The notes under the pieces are model-generated. The model saw only the letters and a list, made by a program, of their open reading frames with translations. It was not told the DNA's origin and ran no database searches. Positions 52,934 through 61,306 of a DNA stretch of 64,000 nt are shown here, one piece after another. Source of the stretch: Nitrospira defluvii (GTDB lineage Bacteria > Nitrospirota > Nitrospiria > Nitrospirales > Nitrospiraceae); contig NZ_CAJNBJ010000001.1 of the NCBI RefSeq assembly GCF_905220995.1, positions 992,001-1,056,000 on the forward strand. The letters are read 5' to 3'. The position numbers were made by a program, and so were the translations under genes. The stretch's first letter is position 1. Each line of letters begins with the position of its first letter.

Positions 52934-54426
52934 ACTTCTCCCTGACGCTTTCCGCCAGTGACCTCTTGCTCCTCCTTCCAGAACTGTTTCTGACCATCTG
53001 GCTGTGCGTGGTTCTGGCCGTGGATTTTTCGTTCAAACGAATCGTGCAGGAGCAGTTGGCATACCTGACTATCCTCGGTCTCATGATTACCCTGGCCTGC
53101 CTCGCATGGTTCGACATGACCGGCATCACCGGGACCCTGTTCGCCAAGATGTTCGTGGTCGATCGCATGGCCATCTTCTTCAAGGTCATGATTCTGCTGG
53201 CGACTATTTTGGTTATTCTGCTCTCCATCGACTATGTGCACCGGTTTTCGTTTTTCCGGGGGGAATACTATTTCCTCGTTGCCATGTCGGCGCTGGGCAT
53301 GATGTTCATGGCCTCGGCCAACGATCTCCTGTCACTCTTCGTGACGCTGGAGTTTGCCACCTTTGGCTTCTACGTCCTCGTTTCCTACCTGCGGGACGAC
53401 ATGGCTTCTAACGAGGCGGGCCTCAAATTCTTCATTCTCGGCGTCTTTGCTGCAGGACTGCTTGGATATGGCATCAGCCTCGTCTACGGAGAAACCGGAA
53501 AGCTCGTCTTTTCGGACATGACCGGCGCCAATCCGACCACCGGGCTCGTTATCGGCTTCCTCCTCATCTTTGCCGCACTAGGCTTTAAGATCGGTGCCGT
53601 ACCCTTCCATTCCTGGATTCCTGACACCTATCATGGTGCCCCGACGCCAGTGACGGCCTTCTTGTCCATTGCGCCGAAGGTCGCGGCCTTCGCTATCCTC
53701 TTGCGCCTTTTCCTTGTCGCGCTCGCGACCTTCAAGCCGGCCTGGGCGTTGCTCATCGTCGCGGCCTCGATCCTCTCCATGACTTACGGCAACATTGTGG
53801 CCATTGCGCAACGAAACATTAAGCGGCTCTTGGCCTATTCTGGTATCGCACAGGTCGGCAATGTCCTCATCGGTCTGGCTGCTGGCACCAAAATGGGCAC
53901 GGACTCCATTTTGTTTTACCTGCTGACCTATCTCTTCGCAAATCTAGGGGCCTTCGCCGTCATCATGGCGATCAGCAATTCGTTAGGCAGCGATGAAATC
54001 GACGACTACCGTGGTTTGAACCGGCGGTCGCCGTTTCTTGCGTTTGCTATGCTGATTTTCCTCCTTTCGCTGGCCGGCGTCCCCCCACTCGCCGGTTTCA
54101 TCGGAAAGCTCTATATCTTTGTCGCCGCGATCAAAGAAGGCCTCTATACGCTGATCACCGTGGGGCTCGTCAATATCGTCGTGTCGATGTACTACTACTT
54201 GATCGTGGTCAAGAAGATGTACATCAACGAACCGCTTGATTCTTCTCCGATCAAGACCACGGGCCCACTGCGTGCGGTGATTTATGTCGGACTTGCTGGA
54301 ACGCTGGTGATCGGCATTTATCCCCAACCGTTCCTCGACTGGGCGGTATCTGCAACCCTGATGTTCTCCAATCTCCTGGGCCAGGCGGCATCCATTCATC
54401 CTCCGACGACGCCATTCGGAGGCTAA
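52930..54426 (+). CDS. nuoN: NADH-quinone oxidoreductase subunit N
   Basis: 498 residues with ~14 membrane helices. The TM5 Glu is in LFVTLEFATFGFYVLV, the TM7 Lys in LGFKIGAVPFHSWIPDTY and the TM8 Lys in SIAPKVAAFAIL. It is the proximal antiporter-like pump subunit and the last gene of the cluster. A histidine kinase gene follows after ~150 bp. Confidence 0.96.
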   Translation: MNFSLTLSASDLLLLLPELFLTIWLCVVLAVDFSFKRIVQEQLAYLTILGLMITLACLAWFDMTGITGTLFAKMFVVDRMAIFFKVMILLATILVILLSIDYVHRFSFFRGEYYFLVAMSALGMMFMASANDLLSLFVTLEFATFGFYVLVSYLRDDMASNEAGLKFFILGVFAAGLLGYGISLVYGETGKLVFSDMTGANPTTGLVIGFLLIFAALGFKIGAVPFHSWIPDTYHGAPTPVTAFLSIAPKVAAFAILLRLFLVALATFKPAWALLIVAASILSMTYGNIVAIAQRNIKRLLAYSGIAQVGNVLIGLAAGTKMGTDSILFYLLTYLFANLGAFAVIMAISNSLGSDEIDDYRGLNRRSPFLAFAMLIFLLSLAGVPPLAGFIGKLYIFVAAIKEGLYTLITVGLVNIVVSMYYYLIVVKKMYINEPLDSSPIKTTGPLRAVIYVGLAGTLVIGIYPQPFLDWAVSATLMFSNLLGQAASIHPPTTPFGG

Positions 54427-54490
54427 AGACTTCGCCTCGATCGCTGCCTCCGGTTTCCATCAAATCCCTTCGCATATCAAGGCCTTCTGC

Positions 54491-54496
54491 TACAAT
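54491..54496 (+). promoter_or_regulatory. Candidate -10 box before the CHASE3-type kinase gene
   Basis: TACAAT at 54491-54496 lies 84 bp before the ATG at 54580; TTCGCA at 16 bp upstream is a poor -35 box. Confidence 0.3.
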
Positions 54497-54579
54497 ATTG
54501 GCTGCAGTCCATGGATTGCACACGACGCCGTCTTGTAGGACCTGCACCTGTCATCTGGCCAAGCCACGGGGCTTTCTTC

Positions 54580-56079
54580 ATGAGCACGGACGAACCGAAA
54601 CAACAACAGACTCTCGATGCCGATGTCGACGTCGCTCTTCCCTCCCCGCAACCGGGCGCGCGAGCCATGGCACAGCACTCATTTATCACTTCGGTCCTTC
54701 GAAGCATCCAACAACGCTCCATAGAACAGCGCGTCCTGGCTGGCTTCGGCTTGGTCTTTGCGGGCATCCTGGTCATTTCCGTCATTTCCTATCGCAACAT
54801 GACCATCCTCATCCGAAACGGCCACCAAGACCAGCGGAGTCACGAGTTCATCCAGCTGCTCGGTGCCATGGGGCAAGCCATGGATGACGCAGAAAATGGC
54901 CACCGGCGCTTCCTCGTCACCGGAGACGAGAGTTATCTCGCGGCCTACCACACGCTGCGCGAACGCGCGCCTGAATTCGCCCGCTACTTGCGAGAACTTA
55001 CGAGCCCAGACAGCAGTCAGGGCGCGCACGTCACGCACCTCGAACAACTCATCACCCAGCAACTGCAAGAGGAACGCAACGCCATTGAATTACGGAACAA
55101 GACGGGGTTTGAGGCCGTGCGGGGCATGGCCTTAACCGGTGTGGCGAAGGCCTCACTCGAGGCGGCAAGGAAACTTCAGGCACAAATGGAGCAGGAAGAA
55201 AACAAGGCGCTTGCCCAACGGGTGATCGAATCCACAAGCACAACCCGCTCCAGCATCATTCTTCTCAGCATCGGTGCCCTCCTGCTGTTCGTCTTGCTTG
55301 CCGCCGTATATTACCTGATCCGGCATGACATCACCGCCCGACGCCGCATCGCCGAAGAACTTCATCACCGCGGAGAACTCCTTGAGGCGGCCAATAAAGA
55401 ATTGGAGGCGTTCAGCTATTCGGTCTCGCACGACTTACGCGCACCGCTTCGGCACATCGATGGTTATGCCTCCCTGCTGGCGAAGGCCACAGCCCTGTCC
55501 CTTGACGACAAAGCCAAACGCTACCTCCACACGATCTCGGAAGCCGCCACTCGGATGGGACAACTTATCGACGATCTGCTGGTCTTTTCCCGTATGGGCC
55601 GGCAGGAAATGCTGCGCGGCACGGTGAATCTGGACCAATTGATCGCGGCGGTGCTGCACGATCTTCGACATGACTTGCAAGATCGCACTATCTCGTGGAC
55701 AATCGCTCAACTTCCTGACGTCACGGGGGACGCCGCCATGCTGCGACAGGTGTTCGTCAATCTGATCGCCAATGCCATTAAATTCACCGGCACGCAGCCG
55801 AACGCCACCATCGAAATCGGCAGCCGGAGCGACGATCCCAACGAAGCAGTGTTATTCGTGCGCGACAATGGGGTAGGATTCGATATGCAGTATGCGAACA
55901 AACTCTTTGGGGTCTTTCAACGACTCCATCGCGCGGACGAATTCGAAGGGACGGGCATCGGGCTGGCCAATGTCCGACGAATTATTCACCGACATGGGGG
56001 GAAGACCTGGGCGGAAGGGGCGCTCGGCAAAGGCGCCACCTTTTACGTCAGCCTCCCGATAGCGAGGCCCTCCACATGA
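54580..56079 (+). CDS. Membrane sensor histidine kinase (CHASE3-like)
   Basis: 499 residues from the ATG at 54580 (the frame is open upstream, without a better site). TM1 is at ~52-71 and TM2 at ~225-247. Between them lies a ~150-residue CHASE3-like periplasmic domain (MGQAMDDAENGHRRFLVTGD). The dimerisation His is in FSYSVSHDLRAPLRHIDGY. The ATP domain is complete: N-box NLIANAIKF, G1 DNGVGF, F-box FGVFQRLH and G2 GTGIGLANV. This is the phytochrome-like kinase type that works with Rcp1-like receivers; one is encoded immediately downstream with a 4-bp overlap. Confidence 0.92.
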   Translation: MSTDEPKQQQTLDADVDVALPSPQPGARAMAQHSFITSVLRSIQQRSIEQRVLAGFGLVFAGILVISVISYRNMTILIRNGHQDQRSHEFIQLLGAMGQAMDDAENGHRRFLVTGDESYLAAYHTLRERAPEFARYLRELTSPDSSQGAHVTHLEQLITQQLQEERNAIELRNKTGFEAVRGMALTGVAKASLEAARKLQAQMEQEENKALAQRVIESTSTTRSSIILLSIGALLLFVLLAAVYYLIRHDITARRRIAEELHHRGELLEAANKELEAFSYSVSHDLRAPLRHIDGYASLLAKATALSLDDKAKRYLHTISEAATRMGQLIDDLLVFSRMGRQEMLRGTVNLDQLIAAVLHDLRHDLQDRTISWTIAQLPDVTGDAAMLRQVFVNLIANAIKFTGTQPNATIEIGSRSDDPNEAVLFVRDNGVGFDMQYANKLFGVFQRLHRADEFEGTGIGLANVRRIIHRHGGKTWAEGALGKGATFYVSLPIARPST

Positions 56080-56543
56080 CGCTCTCCAAACCCATTGTAT
56101 TGGCAGAAGACAATCCGCGCGACGCCGAACTCACGCTCGCCGCCATGGAAGAACATCAGCTGGCCGACAAGGTCATTCTCTGTCATGACGGAGCAGAAGT
56201 ACTCGATTACCTGTATTGCCGCGGCCCCTTCAAGACGAGACTCCAGGGCAATCCAGCCGTCGTCCTCCTCGACTTGAAAATGCCGAAGGTCGACGGACTT
56301 GAAGTGTTGCGTACGATCAAGAATGACGCCGACCTGCGGCCCATTCCCGTCGTGATGCTCACCTCCTCCCGTGAAGAACGGGATCTGGCTCAAAGTTACG
56401 CCCTGGGCGCCAACGCGTACGTGGTCAAACCGGTTGAATTTCACCAATTCCTGAAGGCCGTGAAAGAACTCGGTGTATTCTGGGGCATGATCAACGAGCC
56501 GCCTCCTGAGGGCGCCAGCCGCGCAGCAGGCCGATCTGCATAA
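56076..56543 (+). CDS. Rcp1-like single-domain response regulator
   Basis: 155 residues, receiver only. The pocket residues are Glu-Asp in VLAEDNPRDAEL, the phospho-acceptor Asp in VLLDLKMPKVDG, Thr/Ser in MLTSSRE and Lys in VVKPVEF. It overlaps the CHASE3-type kinase gene by 4 bp (ATGA), so the pair is co-translated and almost surely cognate. A hybrid kinase gene follows 22 bp after its stop. Confidence 0.94.
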   Translation: MTLSKPIVLAEDNPRDAELTLAAMEEHQLADKVILCHDGAEVLDYLYCRGPFKTRLQGNPAVVLLDLKMPKVDGLEVLRTIKNDADLRPIPVVMLTSSREERDLAQSYALGANAYVVKPVEFHQFLKAVKELGVFWGMINEPPPEGASRAAGRSA

Positions 56544-56565
56544 CCTTCCGAGCGTGATCCATACG

Positions 56566-58206
56566 ATGACTCAGCCCCTGCGACTCATCCATCTTGAGGG
56601 TAACCAGGCGGACGCGGAGCTGATCGACTCCACACTCCGGAACGCGGGCATTCCCTGCCAAGTGAAACGCGTGCACACGCGCGAAGACTTTCTCGCGGCC
56701 CTCCGCCAGGGGGGATTTAGCCTCATCCTCGCCGATACGACATTACCCAGCTTCGACGGAGCGGAGGCCCTCGACCTCGCACGGGCGCTCCACCCCGACG
56801 TGCCCTTTCTTTTTGTGTCCGGCATGCAAGGAGAAGAGTTCGCCGTCGACATGATGCAGCGCGGCGCCACCGACTATATTTCCAAGCAGCGGCTGGGCAG
56901 GTTGGTGCCATCCATTCGCAGAACGTTGCGTGAACTCGATGAGCGGTTGGAGCGAAAACGGGCCGAGGATGCGTTACGGATGAGTGAAAAGCAGCTGCGT
57001 CAGGCGCAAAAAATGGAAGCCGTGGGCCGCCTGGCCGGGGGACTTGCCCATGATTTTAACAATCTGCTGACCGTCATCATGGGACATAGCCAGGTGCTGC
57101 TGGGAGAATTGTCCGTCGGCAGTCCCATCCGCGCCAAGATCGAAGAGATGCAAAAGGCTGGTGAGCGAGCCGCGAATCTCATTCGCCAACTGATGGCCTT
57201 CAGCCGGAAGCAGCCGGTGGAACCGAAGGTGCTACCGCTCAACTCAGTCATCGGCAACGTGGAAGGGATGCTCCGCCGCCTCATCGGGGAGGACATCCAA
57301 CTGGTCGTCCGGCCCGATCCCCACAATGGCCATGTGAAAGCCGATCCCGGACAATTGGAACAAGTGCTGATGAATCTGGTCGTGAATGCCAGGGACGCCA
57401 TGCCCAACGGAGGCCTACTGGCCATTGAAACGTCACAGGTCGAGCTGGCACGCACCCCGATGCACCACCTTCACCCGTTACCGCTCGGGCACTATGTGAA
57501 GTTGACGGTGACGGATACCGGGTGCGGCATGGATGCCGACGTCCTGAGCCACTTGTTTGAACCCTTCTTTACCACCAAAGAGGCGCACAAGGGCACCGGA
57601 CTCGGCCTGTCGACCGTGTTTGGCATCGTCACGACCTGCGGCGGCGGCATTGACGTCTGGAGCCAGGTCGGCCATGGGACGACCTTCGACCTCTATTTCC
57701 CGCGCGCCACGCCGCAAACCCAAACCACTTCCGCCGAATCCCCGCAGGCCCAGCCACGCCAGGGATCTGAAACCATTCTGCTGGTCGAGGACGACAGCGG
57801 AGTCCGCGACCTCGTGCGCCATGAGTTGCTCAAAACCGGCTACCAGGTGATCGAGGCCAAGAACGGCGTCGAAGCCTGTCTGACGGCCACGCAACAGAGT
57901 TATCACGTCGATCTTCTGTTGACCGACGTCGTCATGCCGGGCATGAACGGTCGAGAACTGGCCGAACATCTGTCGGTCATCAAGCCGAATCTCAGAGTGC
58001 TCTTCATGTCCGGATACCTCGACGACATTTGCGTCAACAGCGACATGGACCCGCACCGCACCACCTTCCTCCAGAAGCCGTTCACGCCGGACCTGCTGCT
58101 TCGTACCGTGCGTGCACTCCTGGACTCCTCTTCGCCCGGTACCGGACCGGCGCACCTTCAGACACCACTGCCGAGCCATGCCCCTCGTACCGCCCGTGCC
58201 TCGTAA
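56566..58206 (+). CDS. Hybrid histidine kinase (REC - HisKA - HATPase - REC)
   Basis: 546 residues from the ATG at 56566; GTG 56554 is an alternative. The N-terminal receiver keeps its Asp (LILADTTLPSFDG) and Lys but has LEGN instead of the LEDN acidic pair. The kinase core is intact: GGLAHDFNNLLTVIMGHSQV, N-box MNLVVNARDAM, G1 DTGCGM and G2 KGTGLGLSTV. The C-terminal receiver has VEDDSGV and LLTDVVMPGMNG. No membrane segment. It probably receives phosphate from, or passes it to, the Rcp1-like protein encoded upstream. Confidence 0.93.
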   Translation: MTQPLRLIHLEGNQADAELIDSTLRNAGIPCQVKRVHTREDFLAALRQGGFSLILADTTLPSFDGAEALDLARALHPDVPFLFVSGMQGEEFAVDMMQRGATDYISKQRLGRLVPSIRRTLRELDERLERKRAEDALRMSEKQLRQAQKMEAVGRLAGGLAHDFNNLLTVIMGHSQVLLGELSVGSPIRAKIEEMQKAGERAANLIRQLMAFSRKQPVEPKVLPLNSVIGNVEGMLRRLIGEDIQLVVRPDPHNGHVKADPGQLEQVLMNLVVNARDAMPNGGLLAIETSQVELARTPMHHLHPLPLGHYVKLTVTDTGCGMDADVLSHLFEPFFTTKEAHKGTGLGLSTVFGIVTTCGGGIDVWSQVGHGTTFDLYFPRATPQTQTTSAESPQAQPRQGSETILLVEDDSGVRDLVRHELLKTGYQVIEAKNGVEACLTATQQSYHVDLLLTDVVMPGMNGRELAEHLSVIKPNLRVLFMSGYLDDICVNSDMDPHRTTFLQKPFTPDLLLRTVRALLDSSSPGTGPAHLQTPLPSHAPRTARAS

Positions 58207-58339
58207 CCGGCCTATTCAAGCCGACCATCGCCGGTCATCAGTTTGACCCATGTGTCCATCCTTCTTATACTCTGGCCATAGGAGAGTTGCGCCGAGATAT
58301 CCTGTCGAGACCATCACGGACAACGGGAAACGGGAATTG

Positions 58340-59266
58340 ATGAAGGACCGCAGCCGGCTGAGACCACAGTCCAATCGTTGGGGAAGGGCGCTCTCCTGCC
58401 TCCTGATCTCACTCTCGCTCACCGCACTCCTTCCGGCCCAGCCGACTGCCGCAGAGGCAATCCCTTGGGAGCGATTGACCAGCGGGATGCAGGTGGCACT
58501 CTGGAACCCCAGCAACACCTGCCCGCAAGTTCCCGCCTTGCTCATGCTCCAAATCGACCCGGAACGGTTCCGGTTTTCCATCCACCAGTTTCGCGATGAA
58601 GGGCTTCGAGCTCCGATCTCGATTCATGATTGGCAGCAACGGACCGACGCCTACGTGATGTTCAATGCGGGCTTGTTTCGCGAAGACTATTCCTATCTGG
58701 GCGTCTTGTTGAAAGAGGGGCGATCACTCGGAAGCAAGAAACATCATTCGTGGCAAGGCCTGTTCGCCGCAGAACCAACCGACGGAACACTTCGAAAAGC
58801 CCGCGTCTTCGACCTGGCCTTCGACGCATTCGCGGAGGATCCGCCGCTGTACCGCGAAGCCGCACAGTCACTGATGTTGTTCGACCGGATGGGCAAACTT
58901 CGGGTGAGAGACAGCGGCAAGCGCGCGTTTCAAACAGTGGTGGCTGAAGACGGGCAAGGAACGATTCTGGTCATTAAGACGGCGGACGTCGTCTCGCTCC
59001 ATCACCTGGCCGATTGCCTGCATCGGCAACTGCCCTCACTGCAGCAGGCAATGGCCATGGATGGGGGCGCATCGTCTGATGTCATCGCCAGCCAGGACCT
59101 GCTCCATGCCGCCCAGGAAACCGCTTCACAATCGACGTGGCGATCCTTATTGTCTGGCAACACGGGAGTGCATATTCCCCTTCCGACGGTCATTGGGATC
59201 AGCCCCCGGACACCTGTGAGGACAGGGGCACCTGTAGAATCGTTACAGACTCCCCGCAAACCGTGA
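58340..59266 (+). CDS. Exported phosphodiester glycosidase-like protein (NAGPA/DUF2233)
   Basis: 308 residues from the ATG at 58340 (weak GGGA upstream). A Sec signal peptide ends around AQPTAAEA. The NAGPA-type core shows MFNAGLFREDYSYLGVLLKE, VVAEDGQGTILVIKT and the C-terminal AMAMDGGASSDVI. Family members cleave or bind GlcNAc phosphodiesters in the periplasm; the substrate here is unknown. It converges with the rhodanese gene, with 9 bp between the stops. Confidence 0.82.
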   Translation: MKDRSRLRPQSNRWGRALSCLLISLSLTALLPAQPTAAEAIPWERLTSGMQVALWNPSNTCPQVPALLMLQIDPERFRFSIHQFRDEGLRAPISIHDWQQRTDAYVMFNAGLFREDYSYLGVLLKEGRSLGSKKHHSWQGLFAAEPTDGTLRKARVFDLAFDAFAEDPPLYREAAQSLMLFDRMGKLRVRDSGKRAFQTVVAEDGQGTILVIKTADVVSLHHLADCLHRQLPSLQQAMAMDGGASSDVIASQDLLHAAQETASQSTWRSLLSGNTGVHIPLPTVIGISPRTPVRTGAPVESLQTPRKP

Positions 59267-59275
59267 CACCCCGAC

Positions 59276-59701
59276 TCACCGGCCTGGCGCGACGGGAAAT
59301 CCCGCCTCGGTCCAGGCGTTCATACTTCCCACCACGTTATAGACATGCGTGTACCCCAAATCGGCCAAGGTTTCGGCGGCAATGTTGCTGCGATGACCCG
59401 ATTGGCAATACACGACGATGTGGTCTTCCAACTTCGCACCCAGTTCCCGGTGACGCGCCTTCATCTCTCGAAAATCGATGTTCAGGTCTGTGCCGGGAAT
59501 CATGCCCGACGCATGCTCCTCAGGGGAACGTACATCGACCAAGACAAATCCCTTCGCGCTCGTGGAGGGTGCCTTGGTCAGGCCGGCTCGTAACTGTTGC
59601 ACGCTCAAGACGTAGGAATGATAGGCAAGGGACGGCACTGGTTCCTGGAAGAGAAATCCACTCAGCACGACTGCACACGTGATAGAAATGATATACCTCA
59701 T
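59276..59701 (-). CDS. Exported rhodanese-domain protein
   Basis: 141 residues from the ATG at 59701 (AAGGAG 8 nt upstream). A signal peptide covers ~1-27. A single rhodanese domain follows, with FVLVDVRSPEEHASGMIPG and the catalytic Cys99 in the loop VVYCQSGHRS. It likely handles sulfane sulfur, or acts as a redox sensor, in the periplasm. Divergent from the small lipoprotein gene 63 bp away. Confidence 0.9.
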   Translation of the reverse strand: MRYIISITCAVVLSGFLFQEPVPSLAYHSYVLSVQQLRAGLTKAPSTSAKGFVLVDVRSPEEHASGMIPGTDLNIDFREMKARHRELGAKLEDHIVVYCQSGHRSNIAAETLADLGYTHVYNVVGSMNAWTEAGFPVAPGR

Positions 59702-59764
59702 GGCGACCACTCCTTTGCTTATAGCATGGTGGGGCAGGGATGGACCTCGTATGATAGGAGCCCG

Positions 59765-60076
59765 ATGAAAAATTGGTCAAGTCTGATAGGCCCTGCGCTG
59801 GGCTTGCTCCTGGCTGCCTGCGGAGACGGCGCCATTCTGGTCAAAGACTCAGACCATGGCGGCGTCGTCATCTACCCCTACCGGCCCGAACAAGGCACAC
59901 TCTTGTCCTCATTCCGCAAAGATGCCATGCGCCTCATTGACCAGAAATGCCCACGCGGGCACACGATCGTCCGCGAGGGAGAAACCAAGGGGCGGCTACG
60001 CCAGGCCAGCCCACTCGCAGGATCGAGCGATGTCGTCGAGGAGCGGCGGTGGGGAATCCAATTCGACTGCAAGTAG
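59765..60076 (+). CDS. Small lipoprotein of unknown function
   Basis: 103 residues from the ATG at 59765 (AGGAG upstream); the frame is open further back but overlaps the divergent gene. Lipobox LLAAC (Cys19) marks a lipoprotein. The mature part has GGVVIYPYRPEQGTLL and two Cys. No family was recognised. Its stop is 1 bp from that of pyrE on the other strand. Confidence 0.7.
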   Translation: MKNWSSLIGPALGLLLAACGDGAILVKDSDHGGVVIYPYRPEQGTLLSSFRKDAMRLIDQKCPRGHTIVREGETKGRLRQASPLAGSSDVVEERRWGIQFDCK

Positions 60077-60077
60077 C

Positions 60078-60656
60078 TCAGGGGGCAGTCGGCCGACCCG
60101 TCATCAGCTCATCGATCGTCAACAGACTCACCACCCGGACTCCTAACTGCTCAACACGGGCTCGGCCCTCTTGCTCGTTTCGATCGACAACGACGAGAGC
60201 CTCCTTCACCTCGAGCCCTGCTTCACGTGCCGCGACAATCGCCTTCACGACCGACCCACCACTGGTGAGCACATCATCGACGACAAGTGCACGGTCCCCA
60301 GCTCGCACGACACCCTCGACCAATCGGCCAAGACCATGGTCTTTAGGCTGCTTGCGCACGAAGAATGTCCGCCACTCCCGGCGCGGGGATGCCAGATAGA
60401 CAAAGTCGGAGATCGACGTGGCGATGGAAATCGCACCGATTTCCAACCCCCCGAGACAGTCGATCTCCCGGTCCTTGATGACCTCCCAGGCTCGTTGGGC
60501 CACCAAGTGGCGGGCATGCGGAAACGCCATCAGGGTGCGACAGTCGACATAAAATGGGCTCATCAACCCGGAGGCCAGCTTGAATCCCTTGTCGGGATCC
60601 CATTTAAACGATTGGGTGGCATGGAAGGCGGCAATCAATTGATCTCGCACCGTCAT
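60078..60656 (-). CDS. pyrE: Orotate phosphoribosyltransferase
   Basis: 192 residues from the ATG at 60656; the open frame continues to 61055, but that part matches no PyrE and lies inside the next gene. The PRPP-binding motif is ALVVDDVLTSGGSVVKAI. The start KGFKLASGLMSPFYVDCRTL is the typical orotate-site region. It makes orotidine monophosphate in pyrimidine biosynthesis. GAGAGG precedes the start. Confidence 0.95.
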   Translation of the reverse strand: MTVRDQLIAAFHATQSFKWDPDKGFKLASGLMSPFYVDCRTLMAFPHARHLVAQRAWEVIKDREIDCLGGLEIGAISIATSISDFVYLASPRREWRTFFVRKQPKDHGLGRLVEGVVRAGDRALVVDDVLTSGGSVVKAIVAAREAGLEVKEALVVVDRNEQEGRARVEQLGVRVVSLLTIDELMTGRPTAP

Positions 60657-60769
60657 GAGTCCTCTCACTCCCTTAAATGATGGTTTCATCCGGCCGCGCG
60701 GGGCCCTGCCGTTCGATTCGAAGGCGGCTGATTGTACACTGTTCAGGAAGTCGAACACAGCACGCGGCT

Positions 60770-61306
60770 TCAGTCCAGATGGCTGCCTGCCGCAGCACCA
60801 TAAAGCTGCTCGGCCATTCGAACGAAGAGCGGCAAGAGCCCCACCCACACCAATGCGAGCAACAGGAGGGCGCTGCTGCGACTCGGTCCCAACGTAAGGG
60901 CCCCCAAGGCTTCTCCGGCCCCGTAGCTGATGGGTCCGGCAATCCCACCGATCATCGCAGCCGACCATACCCGGCCTTCCAGCCATCGGAGCGACTGGTG
61001 CAACGTCGTCGCAAACAGATACCAGAGGGCACAGAGCCAGGGCGGGCAGAGCCACGGCGCAAAGGGATGGGCCCCGAACCGAAGCAGGCCCGACGCGGTC
61101 AGCCCGCTATCCAACAACAGGCCGGCAGATCCAATCGCCAGGACCACGAGGGTCATGACGCGAGGCTGGGATCCGTACCAGATGTTGACTGTGATGAGAC
61201 CCGCCAGGACCGGGGGGGCCAGCCAAGCCTCCCCCCACCCGGCGCTCAGGATGGCGACCCACCATCCGAGCTGGAAAACAACGGCATTGCCAAGGGTCCT
61301 GATCAT
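60770..61306 (-). CDS. DUF2878-type inner-membrane protein
   Basis: 178 residues with about six membrane helices (GNAVVFQLGWWVAILSAGWG, VMTLVVLAIGSAGLLLDSGL, LLLLALVWVGLLPLFVRM). It resembles DUF2878 proteins, which are often encoded beside CFA-type methyltransferases. Its ATG overlaps the stop of the methyltransferase gene by 4 bp (ATGA), so it is translationally coupled. The role is unknown; a lipid-linked function is inferred from context. Confidence 0.8.
   Translation of the reverse strand: MIRTLGNAVVFQLGWWVAILSAGWGEAWLAPPVLAGLITVNIWYGSQPRVMTLVVLAIGSAGLLLDSGLTASGLLRFGAHPFAPWLCPPWLCALWYLFATTLHQSLRWLEGRVWSAAMIGGIAGPISYGAGEALGALTLGPSRSSALLLLALVWVGLLPLFVRMAEQLYGAAAGSHLD

Noticed and set aside
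60657-61055. N-terminal extension of pyrE
   Set aside because: The open frame continues upstream, but the extension does not look like PyrE, overlaps the DUF2878 gene on the same strand in another frame, and pyrE has a proper start at 60656.
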